DNA of 64,000 bases from positions 2,232,001 through 2,296,000 of the forward strand of contig OZ252011.1 of the NCBI GenBank assembly GCA_965247355.1, written 5' to 3'. This document shows, one piece after another, positions 1-9,984 of the stretch (position 1 is its first letter; each line of letters begins with the position of its first letter). The position numbers and the translations under genes were made by a program. The notes under the pieces were generated by a model, which saw nothing but the letters and a program-made list of their open reading frames with translations, did no database searches and had not been told where the DNA came from. This DNA comes from RHLJ01 sp965247355 (GTDB lineage Bacteria > Bacteroidota > Rhodothermia > Balneolales > Balneolaceae).

Positions 1-202
1 AGGTTAGCAGTGTCGATAAAAAATTTCATATAAAGAGATTTTGTTGTTCAAATTTAGCGCAAAATACGAAAACTGACCATGCAAATCATTTCAAAATGTA
101 AACTTAACATTGCTTTTTTTTACATCACAGCATTATCGAAAACTGAACTATTTATCGAAATTATGGGTCTTACTATTAAATACACTCAACTACATCAATA
201 CA

Positions 203-1576
203 GTGAAAAATATATTCTTTACGGCATTAATTACATCCATTTTGTTCATGGGTTGCGGAAACTCAGAGTCGGGTCAAAACAGAGATCAAAGCGGGGGCTG
301 GGCAGCCGGCGGATTTGGCAGCGCTCAATCAAGAGTCACAAGCGTGGAAACTCAAAATGTTACTTTTAGCTCTATTGCAGATCAGGTTCGTTCATTCGGA
401 ACTATTAAAGCGCAGGATGTAATTGCTATTACACCTCAGGTCAGTAATCGTATTACCCGTTTTTATGTAGACTTGGGAGATACTGTTCGTCAGGGACAGC
501 TATTAGCTAAAATTTCTGACGCGACCTTTCGTGACCAGTTGAATCAGGCAAAAGCTCAGCTTGAACAGAGCCAAATTGCAATGCAAAGAGACAGTTCACA
601 GTTCGAACGCCAGAAAACATTATTGGAAAGAGAACTAATTAGTGAGTCAGAATATGATATCGCATTCGCAACCTATCGAAATTCTTTAGCACAATATGAA
701 TCTGCTAAAGCACAACTTACTCAGGCTCAGGAGAATTTTAGTTTTACAGAAGTTCGCTCACCAGTTCGTGGGGTAATTATTTCGCGAATCGGGGAGGAAG
801 GTGATATCGCCACTACCGGACAGGCTTTATTTGAGGTGGCAAATCTGGTTGGATACGAAACCCGAATTTTTCTTCCGGTTCAGGATTGGAGATTTATTAA
901 GATTGGTCAACCTGTAAAGCTCCGCGTTTCTAATGAAGCAGAAGCTACAGCTGAAGGTATTGTCTCTAGAAAAAGCCCTCAACTTGATGCAACTACCGGA
1001 CTCGGTGAAGTAGTAATTACTCTTACCCAGGTTGGAAATTCTATTTATCCCGGTGTACTTACTGAAAATGTAATTGATATCGTGAATAAGCCAAGGGCTA
1101 TTGTAATTCCAAGAAGCGCTTTGGTTGAAAAAGTTGAAACTGTCGTAGATCCGGAATCAAATACAATTCAATTAGACCGAACCTATTCCGTATTTGTTTC
1201 TAAGGGTGATTCTGTTGCTGAATTGCGACAACTTGATCTTGGGATTGAACAAGGCGATCGCCTTGAAGTACTTTCCGGATTACGCCCGGGAGAACAGATT
1301 GTAGTTACTGGCCAACAAAGCTTGCAGGATGGAGGAAGAATCCGAGTTGCGACAGGTTCCACATTTTCATCCCCTGAACAATCCCTTACCGATAGACAAT
1401 CTTCAGCTCCACAACGTGGTTTTGGACAAGGCGGTAATCGTCCTGGTGCAGCAGCCTTTGCAAATATGACCGACGAAGAGCGACAAAAAATGCGGACACG
1501 AATGCAAAACATGAGCCAGGAAGAAAGAAGTGCACTCATGGATAGTATTCGTACTGCTAACACAGCTTCAGAATAA
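203..1576 (+). CDS. RND efflux periplasmic adaptor lipoprotein (HlyD/MFP family)
   Basis: Membrane-fusion subunit that should link an inner-membrane RND pump to an outer-membrane channel. I chose the GTG at 203 because it gives a clean lipoprotein signal peptide, MKNIFFTALITSILFMGC, with a lipobox ending at Cys18; the frame stays open upstream to an ATG at 110 but that adds an unlikely 31-residue leader. The mature part shows a biotinyl-lipoyl half with VDLGDTVRQGQLLAKI, a Gln/Ala-rich coiled-coil hairpin, the returning lipoyl half (SPVRGVIISRIGEEGDI), then beta-barrel and membrane-proximal domains. The C-terminus carries a Gly/Gln/Pro-rich linker and a charged Met/Arg/Glu helix, an extension many adaptors lack. 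The stop is one base before the ATG of the first RND gene, so the three genes are one operon. Family assignment is secure, substrate unknown. Confidence 0.9.
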   Translation: MKNIFFTALITSILFMGCGNSESGQNRDQSGGWAAGGFGSAQSRVTSVETQNVTFSSIADQVRSFGTIKAQDVIAITPQVSNRITRFYVDLGDTVRQGQLLAKISDATFRDQLNQAKAQLEQSQIAMQRDSSQFERQKTLLERELISESEYDIAFATYRNSLAQYESAKAQLTQAQENFSFTEVRSPVRGVIISRIGEEGDIATTGQALFEVANLVGYETRIFLPVQDWRFIKIGQPVKLRVSNEAEATAEGIVSRKSPQLDATTGLGEVVITLTQVGNSIYPGVLTENVIDIVNKPRAIVIPRSALVEKVETVVDPESNTIQLDRTYSVFVSKGDSVAELRQLDLGIEQGDRLEVLSGLRPGEQIVVTGQQSLQDGGRIRVATGSTFSSPEQSLTDRQSSAPQRGFGQGGNRPGAAAFANMTDEERQKMRTRMQNMSQEERSALMDSIRTANTASE

Positions 1577-1577
1577 T

Positions 1578-4500
1578 ATGGGTGGTTTATCAAAGTTAGC
1601 GGTACAACGTCCCATTACGTTTTTAATGACCAGCCTGATTTTAATTGGGTTTGGGATCTTTGGGGTTCTACAACTGCGCCTGAATTTATACCCTGATGTT
1701 AGCTTTCCAACTATCACCATCTTTACAGGTTATGAAGGCGTAGCTCCTGAAGACATCGAGGCATTAGTTACCCGACCAATTGAAGAACAAGTTGGTAGTA
1801 TTAGTGGAATCAGAAGAGTACGTTCGCTTTCAAGTCAGGGTGCATCAGTAGTCAAGCTGAATTTCAATTGGGGAACCGATTTGTATGAGGCAGAGAATGA
1901 TGTTCGAAAACAACTTGGGTTTGTTGAGCGCTCAATTCCGAGAGATGCTGAAACACCTCTTGTATTCAGCTATGACCCGAATCAGGAACCTATTGTAGTT
2001 CTTGCTGTAACCTCAGATGTGCGTTCTTCTCGCGACTTAAGAACCTATGCTACTCAGGTTCTAGAGCAAAGAATAGAACGAATTAATGGCATTGCATCAG
2101 CTGAAACTTCCGGCGGCTTAGAAAGACAGATCAATGTTGTGATCAACAATGAGAAAATGAGATTGTATAACATCACAATTTCTGAAATTTCAAATCGACT
2201 GAATGCAGAAAATATACAAGTTCCAGCCGGACAGTTAACCGAGGGAAATACGGTGTATTCACTCAGGACTATGGGCGAGTTAAAGAGCGTTGAACAGATT
2301 CAGAATACTGTCATCGCAGTTAGAGATGGCCGCTCTTTATATCTTAAGGATGTGGCAGATGTACAGGATGGTATCGCTCAGCCAATAGGAAATGTTCAGG
2401 TAAACGGTGAGGATGGTATCATTATAAATATTTACCGTCAGAGTGATGCCAATGTAGTTGTTGCTGCTGAAGAAGTAATTAGTAGTCTTGAGGTTATTAA
2501 AGAAAGTCTTCCTGTGGATGTAGAGGTTGAAGTACTGACCAATAAAGCCGAGTTCATCAAACTTTCTATCCAGAACTTATTATTGACAGGTTTACAGGCA
2601 ATTATCCTTGTTGTATTAATTCTTTTGGTATTCCTTAGAAGCGGGCGTTCTGCACTCATTATTGCAATATCGATTCCAGTTTCGATTGTTACCACATTTG
2701 CAGTAATGAATTTTGCGGATTTGAGTCTTAACATTATTTCACTTTCCGGACTGACATTAGCTGTTGGTTTAGTTGTTGATGATGCTGTAGTGGTTCTCGA
2801 AAATATTTTCAGATTTCGAGAGGAAGGTAAAAACAGAAAAGATGCTGCTATCTTTGGTGCGAAAGAAGTGGCAGTTCCTGTCGTTATTTCTACCCTTACT
2901 ACCCTTGTAGTATTTCTTCCAATTTTATTCGTACCTGGTATTGCCGGGTTTTTATTCCGCGACTTAGCACTCACTATCTCATTTTCGCTTTCAGTTTCTT
3001 CTCTCGTAGCTTTAACGCTTATCCCAATGATGACTTCACAGTTTTTCAGTGATAAAGAATCTTCCTTTCAGGCGAATAACAAGCTTGCCAATTACTTCGG
3101 GAATCTTCTAGATCGTTTGGAAAGCCGCTATGCTCGCCTGTTAGATTCAACCCTGCAAAGAAGCGGGTTGGTAGTTCTGGTTTCTGTACTATTCTTTGGA
3201 GCCACCCTTCCCATCTTCTATCAATTGGGGGGCGAGTTTTTTCCTCGTGTAGATGAAGGAGCCTTCACTCTCGAAGTAAGCCGTGAAGCCGGAGTAAGTT
3301 TGTTAGAGCTGGAGCGATCCTTTAAACAAGTGGAAAGTGTCATCCGAAAGGAAGTACCTGAAGCACGTATGGTTGTTTCAGATTATGGAGATAAAGAAGG
3401 CATTGAGGGCGCTGATAACCCCGGAGGATTTACCGGATCGGTCAGGGTTGAATTAGTTCCTTTAAATCAACGTAGCAGAAGTCAGTTTGAGATTGTAAGT
3501 GATTTATTAAATGAATTAACTATTGTACCGGGCATTGATGTTCAGGAAATTATCCAGGATCCACTAAGTCCGGATGGTGAAAATGGATTGATCGTTCAGG
3601 TATTCGGTTATGATGCAGCCGTGAAAAAAGAATTATCTGATGGGGTTAAAGAACGCATCACTCAAATTGATGGAGTTGTCAGCGCTTATAGTACAGCAGA
3701 TCAGGGACGACCTGAGCTCAGGCTTATCATGGATCGCGAACGTATCTCTTTGGTTGGAATGACAACCAATCAGGTTGCGAGCTCTGTAAGTGATGCCATT
3801 CAGGGAAGCGTTGCTACAAGTTTTGTGGATCAAGGCGTGGAATTTGAAGTGAAAGTAGAACTTGATCCGACACAAAAAGCAGCATCAACAGATTTGGAGA
3901 ATATCCAGATTCAAACTCCTGACGGTCAATGGATGCCGCTTAGTAATCTTGCAAGAGTTGAACGCTTCACCGGACCCAGTAATGTTACGCGTATCGATCA
4001 GGAACGTGTAATCGAGATTTTTACTGAGCTGGATGGTGTGGATTTGAAATCTGCATCAGCCCAGGCAAGACAATTGCTAGATGAAGTTGAATGGCCGGAT
4101 GGATACCGATATGCACTAGCTGGTTCAGCCGAAGAACAAGCCGAGTCTTTCAACTTTTTATTAATCGCTTTCGCAATTGCCGGCATACTTACCTATATGG
4201 TAATGGCATCACAATTTGAAAGTCTTGTTGAGCCTTTCATTATCATTTTTACCATTCCACTAGCACTTTCAGGCGTATTGATTATGCTTGGAATTACATC
4301 AACTCCCATTAGTGTAACCTCAATGGTTGGATTGATCCTATTATCGGGTATTGTAGTAAACAATGGAATTGTAATGATCGATTATATAAAAATTCTACAG
4401 GCACGTGGGCTTAACAGACATGAAGCCATCCTGCAGGGAGCAACTCGAAGACTCCGCCCGATTTTAATGACTGCACTTACCACAATCCTTTCTATGGTCC

Positions 4501-4709
4501 CTTTAGCACTGGAGCTGGGTTCTGGATCGGAAACCTGGAGCCCAATGGCCAGAACCGTAATTGGCGGACTAACTATGTCAACTATATTGATGTTGTTTGT
4601 AGTACCAAGCATTTACAACTTAGTAAATCAGGGTGTAGCTAAACTTGGGTTTGACGCTATCCATAAACTAGACCCACTCGAAGAAGAAAAACAAGAGGTA
4701 CCCGCATGA
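1578..4709 (+). CDS. RND multidrug/solute efflux transporter, first of tandem pair
   Basis: Proton-driven inner-membrane exporter of the AcrB/HAE1 family, 1043 residues, the usual length. The ATG at 1578 follows the adaptor stop by one base; an in-frame ATG at 1530 lies inside the adaptor gene and is unlikely. It shows the N-terminal helix start (AVQRPITFLMTSLILIGFG), the porter-domain signature GYEGVAPEDIEALVTRPIE, two blocks of transmembrane helices around residues 330-520 and 850-1030, and the TM4 acidic pair VVDDAVVV (D401, D402) used for proton relay. TM10 has VVNNGIVMIDY, where AcrB has Lys940; Asn is common in the HAE1 group. The gene ends by overlapping the start of the second RND gene by four bases (ATGA). 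Likely works with the adaptor at 203 and the second RND protein. Confidence 0.93.
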   Translation: MGGLSKLAVQRPITFLMTSLILIGFGIFGVLQLRLNLYPDVSFPTITIFTGYEGVAPEDIEALVTRPIEEQVGSISGIRRVRSLSSQGASVVKLNFNWGTDLYEAENDVRKQLGFVERSIPRDAETPLVFSYDPNQEPIVVLAVTSDVRSSRDLRTYATQVLEQRIERINGIASAETSGGLERQINVVINNEKMRLYNITISEISNRLNAENIQVPAGQLTEGNTVYSLRTMGELKSVEQIQNTVIAVRDGRSLYLKDVADVQDGIAQPIGNVQVNGEDGIIINIYRQSDANVVVAAEEVISSLEVIKESLPVDVEVEVLTNKAEFIKLSIQNLLLTGLQAIILVVLILLVFLRSGRSALIIAISIPVSIVTTFAVMNFADLSLNIISLSGLTLAVGLVVDDAVVVLENIFRFREEGKNRKDAAIFGAKEVAVPVVISTLTTLVVFLPILFVPGIAGFLFRDLALTISFSLSVSSLVALTLIPMMTSQFFSDKESSFQANNKLANYFGNLLDRLESRYARLLDSTLQRSGLVVLVSVLFFGATLPIFYQLGGEFFPRVDEGAFTLEVSREAGVSLLELERSFKQVESVIRKEVPEARMVVSDYGDKEGIEGADNPGGFTGSVRVELVPLNQRSRSQFEIVSDLLNELTIVPGIDVQEIIQDPLSPDGENGLIVQVFGYDAAVKKELSDGVKERITQIDGVVSAYSTADQGRPELRLIMDRERISLVGMTTNQVASSVSDAIQGSVATSFVDQGVEFEVKVELDPTQKAASTDLENIQIQTPDGQWMPLSNLARVERFTGPSNVTRIDQERVIEIFTELDGVDLKSASAQARQLLDEVEWPDGYRYALAGSAEEQAESFNFLLIAFAIAGILTYMVMASQFESLVEPFIIIFTIPLALSGVLIMLGITSTPISVTSMVGLILLSGIVVNNGIVMIDYIKILQARGLNRHEAILQGATRRLRPILMTALTTILSMVPLALELGSGSETWSPMARTVIGGLTMSTILMLFVVPSIYNLVNQGVAKLGFDAIHKLDPLEEEKQEVPA

Positions 4710-7700
4710 GAAAGTTTTCGCTTACCGGAGGAATTTTAAATCGCCCGATCACGGTGATTATGTGTACGCTTATTGTTGTGGGATTTGGAATTTTTTCCCT
4801 CACTAATCTTCGTGTTACACTTTTCCCAAGTCTTAACATTCCTGTGCTAGCGGTTTCTTCAGGGTATCAAAACGTTGCTCCGGAAGATATTGACCGGATT
4901 ATTGTCACCCCAATTGAAGGGGCTGTAGCAGCTATTGAGGGAATCGAAAGTCTTGAAGCGCGGGTTAGTCGTGGCAATGCTTTTATAATCCTTCGCTTAT
5001 ATGAAGGAACAGACATTCGTAAAACAGAGCTTAAGGTTCAAAAGGCAATCGATCAGATCAGGGCCGACCTACCGGAACAGGCTCAGGAACCTACTATCTT
5101 TCAGTTTGACCCCGAGAACCGTCCTATTATGCAGCTAAGTATTAATTCCGGGTTAAAGGGGCTGGATGAACTCCGAAACCTCTCGATCGATGTAGTTGAA
5201 CCAAATCTGGAACGAATTATTGGACTTGCTTCCGCAGAAACCCGTGGTGGTCTTGAACGCAGAATTTATGTTGACGTCTCACCGATGCAACTTGCACAGC
5301 ATAATATTGTACCTCAGGAGCTGGAAAATGCAATTCGCAACAATAATACTCAGTTGCCCATGGGTAATGTAATTGCACAAAATATCAGCTATAGTGTTCG
5401 GGCCGAATCTATGTACGAAACAGTAGATGAAATTAAAAAAACGATCATCAAAGTCTCTGATAATGGTATTCCAATCAGAGTTGAAGATGTTGCTGATGTT
5501 TCTGATGGGTTTACTGAAGTAACCAGTCTGGTTAATGTAAATGGAAATAATAGTGTATCGATTGAAGTTCAAAAGAACTCCGATGCAAATACACTGGATG
5601 TAGTAAATGCCGTAAAAGCAGTAGTACCTGAGATTAATGAAATTCTACCTCCGGGAGTGGAGCTTAGAATTCTTTCAGATGAAGGCCGTGCAATAGATGA
5701 TTCAATTAATAATCTGGCACAATCTTCTTTATTTGCTCTCGTCGTTGTTGTACTGGTTATTCTGATATTTATGGGTGGCTGGAGAATTTCTTTGGTAGTT
5801 GCCCTATCCATTCCTGTTTCTATAGCAGCAAGCTTTGCAACCATGTATGCTGCTAACCTTACACTTAATATTTTCACGATTTCGGCCCTAGCTCTTGCAA
5901 TTGGATTGTTGGTCGATAATGCTATCGTAGTTGCCGAAAGTATCGCCAGAAAGCTCGAAGATGGATTAACCCGATATCAGGCTGCTTTAACTGGCACAAA
6001 TGAAGTTATCGGACCACTACTTGGATCAACACTAACTACTTTGGGAGTCTTCATCCCCATAACATTAATCACTGGAATTCAGGGAGTTTTCTTCCGTGAG
6101 TTTGCCATGACAATCAGTTTTGCAATTGCAATCTCTTTTATTTCTTCAATTATTTTAGTGCCCGTACTTTCTATTTTAGTTTTAGATAGAGATCAATTCA
6201 ACAAGCGTAGTTTTATGTTCACCGCGCTTCACAAACTGGAAGGCGGTTATAGTTTTATTCTAAGATGGATTTTGAAGCATAAGTGGGTACCAACATTGAT
6301 TCTCTTAGCTATTGTTGGAGGAACCTTCTTTATGTATCAAAACATCAGTAAGGAAGGCTTTCCTGAAACCGACTCCGGAGAAATTGATGTAGATATCAGC
6401 CTGCAGGAAGGAACTAAGCTGATTCGTACCGTTGAAGTTATGGAAAAATTTGAGGAACAACTCCTTCAGAAACCTGAAATCGAAACACTAATTTCTTCCA
6501 TAGGAAGAAGCAGATGGACCGCTCAATCTAATCGGGGAAGCTTTACCCTTCAGTTAGTTCCGGTTGAGGAAAGGGAAGTAACCAGCAGTGAATTAGCAGC
6601 AGCTTTACGACAGGAGTTGGTTGCTCCCGGAGTGGAAGTCAGGGCTTCAGTGGAAGGCGGGGGAATCCGCTTCGGAGGTCGTGGGTTCCGTTCTGGCGGA
6701 GGTTCCGTTCGCCTTAGCCTGGTTGGCCCGGAGATGACCGAACTACTTCGCATTTCTAAACAAATTGAAGATAAATTTTTGGAAGATCCGAATATCATTT
6801 CAGTAGATAACGGCAGAACTGATCCAACTCCGGAGTTACAGTTTATAGTAGATCGTAATAGAGTTGGAATGATGAATGCAGGAATTAGTGAAGTCGCCGG
6901 AAACCTGCGTACGCAAACACTGGGAAATCAAGCAGGATATTTCAGAACCGGTGGCAGAGAAATTCCTATTGAAGTTCGCACTGCTAAAACCGCTTTACAA
7001 TCACGGGAAGATTTATTCGATTTAGAGGTTTTACAATATGAAGATCAGCGGATTCCTGTTGTAGCAGTAGGCGAATTTACAGAAACTAAAGGAGTTGATT
7101 CCTATTCAAAACGAGACCGCGAAATTTTATTGGATGTAAGCATACAATTCGATGGTGACGCCAATGTATATCGCGAGTTAATCACAGATTTTGTAAACAA
7201 TGAAGTAATCATGCCCGAAGGCTATCGATATGAATTTACAGGAGCCAGCCGTGAAGCAGAAGAAGGAGCCCAACAATTTTTATTCGCTGGTCTTGCAGCA
7301 CTTGTATTGATGTTTATGATTATGGCTTCCCTGTTTGAGAATTTCAGAGATCCATTTGTAATCTGGCTCTGTATTCCGATGGCATTATTTGGAGCATTGG
7401 CAGGTTTGATGATTCTCGGATCACCGCTTAGCACAACAGGAAATATTGGGCTATTTATGCTTGTTGGTATTATCGTCAACAATGGAATTGTATTGGTTGA
7501 TTATATGCATCTTAGAACGAAAGGTATGGAATTCTCAATCGGTACCGATTCTGAATTTATGAATGCCATCCTTGAAGCCTGTAAGCGTAGAATGCGACCA
7601 ATATTACTCACTGCAATCACTACGATTTGTTCAATGATTCCTTTATCTCTTGAATTTGGAGCTGGTGCAGAGATCTGGTCTCCCCTTGCAAAAACTGTCA

Positions 7701-7834
7701 TCGGTGGACTGTTATTTGGAGTTCTATTTACTTTATTTATCACTCCTTCAATTTCAGTAGGATTTAAACAAATAATTGTCTGGATTTACCGACTTTTCAA
7801 AAAATCTGAATCACCATTATCTCAACCAACTTAA
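4706..7834 (+). CDS. RND efflux transporter, second of tandem pair
   Basis: Second AcrB/HAE1-family transporter, 1042 residues, translationally coupled to the first by an ATGA overlap. It has the same fold markers: ILNRPITVIMCTLIVVGFG at the start, GYQNVAPEDIDRIIVTPIE in the porter domain, two six-helix membrane halves and TM10 IVNNGIVLVDY. The TM4 motif reads LLVDNAIVV, so the second acidic residue of the proton-relay pair is Asn (D404, N405), whereas the partner keeps both Asp. A Gly/Arg-rich insert (GGGIRFGGRGFRSGGG) sits in the second porter half, near residue 655. Two different RND genes with one adaptor suggest a heteromeric pump of the MdtBC kind; that is inference. No TolC-type gene is present in this window. 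Confidence 0.93.
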   Translation: MRKFSLTGGILNRPITVIMCTLIVVGFGIFSLTNLRVTLFPSLNIPVLAVSSGYQNVAPEDIDRIIVTPIEGAVAAIEGIESLEARVSRGNAFIILRLYEGTDIRKTELKVQKAIDQIRADLPEQAQEPTIFQFDPENRPIMQLSINSGLKGLDELRNLSIDVVEPNLERIIGLASAETRGGLERRIYVDVSPMQLAQHNIVPQELENAIRNNNTQLPMGNVIAQNISYSVRAESMYETVDEIKKTIIKVSDNGIPIRVEDVADVSDGFTEVTSLVNVNGNNSVSIEVQKNSDANTLDVVNAVKAVVPEINEILPPGVELRILSDEGRAIDDSINNLAQSSLFALVVVVLVILIFMGGWRISLVVALSIPVSIAASFATMYAANLTLNIFTISALALAIGLLVDNAIVVAESIARKLEDGLTRYQAALTGTNEVIGPLLGSTLTTLGVFIPITLITGIQGVFFREFAMTISFAIAISFISSIILVPVLSILVLDRDQFNKRSFMFTALHKLEGGYSFILRWILKHKWVPTLILLAIVGGTFFMYQNISKEGFPETDSGEIDVDISLQEGTKLIRTVEVMEKFEEQLLQKPEIETLISSIGRSRWTAQSNRGSFTLQLVPVEEREVTSSELAAALRQELVAPGVEVRASVEGGGIRFGGRGFRSGGGSVRLSLVGPEMTELLRISKQIEDKFLEDPNIISVDNGRTDPTPELQFIVDRNRVGMMNAGISEVAGNLRTQTLGNQAGYFRTGGREIPIEVRTAKTALQSREDLFDLEVLQYEDQRIPVVAVGEFTETKGVDSYSKRDREILLDVSIQFDGDANVYRELITDFVNNEVIMPEGYRYEFTGASREAEEGAQQFLFAGLAALVLMFMIMASLFENFRDPFVIWLCIPMALFGALAGLMILGSPLSTTGNIGLFMLVGIIVNNGIVLVDYMHLRTKGMEFSIGTDSEFMNAILEACKRRMRPILLTAITTICSMIPLSLEFGAGAEIWSPLAKTVIGGLLFGVLFTLFITPSISVGFKQIIVWIYRLFKKSESPLSQPT

Positions 7835-7918
7835 ACGCATTTTAACGTTCAGAAGTGGTATTTGGATGTCTTTTTAGGTATTCTTAATTTATTAAAACTT
7901 AGATAAAAAAATAAAGTC

Positions 7919-8224
7919 ATGAGTAAATCAGGAAATTTTTTAGCGGGACTTTTAACAGGAGCAATGGCTGGTACAGTAATGGCTCTACTTTATGCACCAG
8001 ACACAGGAAAAAATACAAGAGACCGTCTTTCTTACCGCTTGAGCAATTACAGAGATGAATTAACGGACCTTATTGCTGAACTTAGGAAAGAGAAGCAAAA
8101 GCTAATGTCTGAAGCAAAGGAAAAAGGCGAGAAAGTAGTTGTTGAAGCCAAAGAGAAAGCTGAAGATTTGATTAAGGAAGCTGAAGAGCTTCTGTCTTCT
8201 ATTGAAGATGCTCAGGAAAATTAA
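7919..8224 (+). CDS. YtxH-like small membrane protein
   Basis: 101-residue protein of the YtxH (gas-vesicle/general-stress-like) type. It begins with one Gly/Ala-rich membrane segment at about residues 6-24 (FLAGLLTGAMAGTVMALLYA), followed directly by the family hallmark APDTGKNTRDRL, and then a long Lys/Glu/Ala-rich helix predicted to be coiled coil to the end. Such proteins are small inner-membrane or envelope proteins often linked to stress; their biochemical role is not established. It stands alone 84 bases after the RND operon and converges with the minus-strand parvulin gene, 8 bases away. Confidence 0.8.
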   Translation: MSKSGNFLAGLLTGAMAGTVMALLYAPDTGKNTRDRLSYRLSNYRDELTDLIAELRKEKQKLMSEAKEKGEKVVVEAKEKAEDLIKEAEELLSSIEDAQEN

Positions 8225-8232
8225 CCTGTACT

Positions 8233-9984
8233 TTAACTATTCTCTTTCTTTTTATTCAATTCATACATTCCATTAAAGAGAGCTGTATCCACTTGGATTT
8301 CTGTGGATTGCCTCAGAGACTCTACTTCATCACTTAGATAACGGTATACTTTGTAGCGTCTCTGCATCTGACTATTTACCTGACTATTAGTTGTTTCTCG
8401 TATTTCTCTGTCAAGTACATTAATGATCAACCAGCCTTCCAATTCAGAAAATGCAATGACCGGTTTTCCAAGTAATGCCTTTCTTAAAAGGCTAAATTTA
8501 GGATCAGAGTTTGGCAGGTTTGAAACAGATTGCTCTTCATACGTTGATCTTTGTTCAGGACTAAATTCTCCTGTTTCTAATTGTCTTTTTAGCTTTAGAC
8601 CTTCATCCACACCGGAAATTGAAAACTGCCAATATGAGGCATCCATTGCAAATGTTCTGTTCCCAATAAGACGAATTTTAATATCTTCAGGAATTTCTAC
8701 CTTAGAAGTATCTTGCAATGCTTGTCTGGTTAAGTCTCTTTGATAGAGTTCAGAAAGCACTTCATAGCCTTTAAATCTAACTTCTTTTTGAACACGTTCA
8801 TCATTCTGGTAACCCGATTGATCTGCGAGCATATAAAACACTTCGTTTCTTAACCCTTTTCCCACTGAGGCTGCTGTCCTGCCTTTGGACTCTGAATAGG
8901 ATAGATAAGGAAGCCATTTCAGATAATCATCAAAAGTGAATTCTTGTTTTTCCCCTTGAAAAATATACATGGCAAGTACTGTTGTTCCATCCATGGCTGA
9001 CTGGAGTTGCCTGAAATCAGCATCCTGCCAAGTATCCGAAGATTGTTCTTCAGATTGGTTGGAGTTATTAACAATATTGTTCTGCGCAAGACCATCAATC
9101 ACATTTTTAAGACTCAATATATTTTCTTCAGAAACCTCAACAAGTAATGATTCCATCAACTCTCTAACATATTCATTTGCCTCCAGCTCCTGGTTTCTTA
9201 ACCGTACCTGACTTGCAATACCAGGTTTTCTTATTTGGTAATCATCCTCGGTAAGAATTGCCGGAATTTCCAAATATTCAACATATACAATATGGTAACC
9301 AAAGTTCGAGCGAACTGGTTTAGAAAATTCTCCCTGATTAGTAGAAAATGCAGCCTCTGAAAAAGCATCGTCAACAGAATAATATTTTATAGGTCCAATG
9401 TATCCAGCTGAGGAGTCGTATGCATTCGTTTCATAAAGCTCATTAGCTAAGTCAATAAAATCCTCACCTTCAATAAGCCTGTCGTAATAATTTTCTATCT
9501 CAAGCCTATCTGCTGAATAAAGATGCCTGACATAAGCCTTCCTTTTTGATTTGGCATAAGCAAGGCGAATTTCTTCATCAGTTGCAGGTTCAAGTTGTTC
9601 TTCCATCTCATCTATAAAATAGAAATCCACCATAGCTTTCCTTTGTTCAAAAGAAATAGTCCGTTGATAGGTTGGATGATCCAGAAAACCTGTGTCGGCA
9701 GCTTTGTTGGCTAAAAGAATTTCGTCCTGAAATTGATTCAAATAGGAATAACGCTCTTTCCGAGAATCATTCCGACCGGTTTGTATAAGATGACGAACGT
9801 ATTTTGACTCAAATACTTCGCTGGTGATTGGCTCTCCTTCAATGGTCGTAATAATATCACTTTCCAAATTTTGCTCATCTGAACATGAGATGAAAGTAAA
9901 TAAGATTATAAATGGAACCAGAACAAATAAGAAAGGCTGCTTAAACTTCAAGCAGCCTTTTGAAAAAATATGTTTTAAAAACAT
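8233..9984 (-). CDS. Parvulin-type peptidylprolyl isomerase lipoprotein (PpiC/SurA-like)
   Basis: 583-residue envelope lipoprotein with one recognisable parvulin domain at about residues 148-235 (VRHLYSADRLEIENYYDRL through FGYHIVYVEYLE). The N-terminus has a hydrophobic stretch ending FTFISC, a lipobox with Cys34. It probably folds or chaperones outer-membrane or secreted clients, as SurA and PrsA do. The long regions either side of the parvulin core look like SurA_N-type helical chaperone segments. The ATG at 9984 follows the PorV-like gene's TAG directly (TAGATG), which suggests coupling, but an 11-bp hairpin covers the first codons, and a TTG at 9951 would give a tighter signal peptide starting MKFKQPFLFVLV. 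It is the last gene of the receptor/PorV operon, fitting a role in exporting those products. Confidence 0.82.
   Translation of the reverse strand: MFLKHIFSKGCLKFKQPFLFVLVPFIILFTFISCSDEQNLESDIITTIEGEPITSEVFESKYVRHLIQTGRNDSRKERYSYLNQFQDEILLANKAADTGFLDHPTYQRTISFEQRKAMVDFYFIDEMEEQLEPATDEEIRLAYAKSKRKAYVRHLYSADRLEIENYYDRLIEGEDFIDLANELYETNAYDSSAGYIGPIKYYSVDDAFSEAAFSTNQGEFSKPVRSNFGYHIVYVEYLEIPAILTEDDYQIRKPGIASQVRLRNQELEANEYVRELMESLLVEVSEENILSLKNVIDGLAQNNIVNNSNQSEEQSSDTWQDADFRQLQSAMDGTTVLAMYIFQGEKQEFTFDDYLKWLPYLSYSESKGRTAASVGKGLRNEVFYMLADQSGYQNDERVQKEVRFKGYEVLSELYQRDLTRQALQDTSKVEIPEDIKIRLIGNRTFAMDASYWQFSISGVDEGLKLKRQLETGEFSPEQRSTYEEQSVSNLPNSDPKFSLLRKALLGKPVIAFSELEGWLIINVLDREIRETTNSQVNSQMQRRYKVYRYLSDEVESLRQSTEIQVDTALFNGMYELNKKKENS
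9930..9960 (-). terminator. Hairpin at PorV/parvulin gene junction (terminator-like)
   Basis: Perfect 11-bp inverted repeat (arms 9932-9942 and 9950-9960, core AAAGGCTGC/GCAGCCTTT) with a 7-nt loop. Read on the minus strand it is followed by TTCTTATTTG, weakly U-rich. It lies just after the PorV-like stop and inside the first codons of the parvulin gene, so it could be a partial terminator, an RNA-stability element or a translation control hairpin. Confidence 0.5.

Noticed and set aside
79..369. 96-codon open frame at the window start
   Set aside because: It overlaps the adaptor gene in another frame, has no recognisable protein features, and its composition looks like shifted coding sequence.
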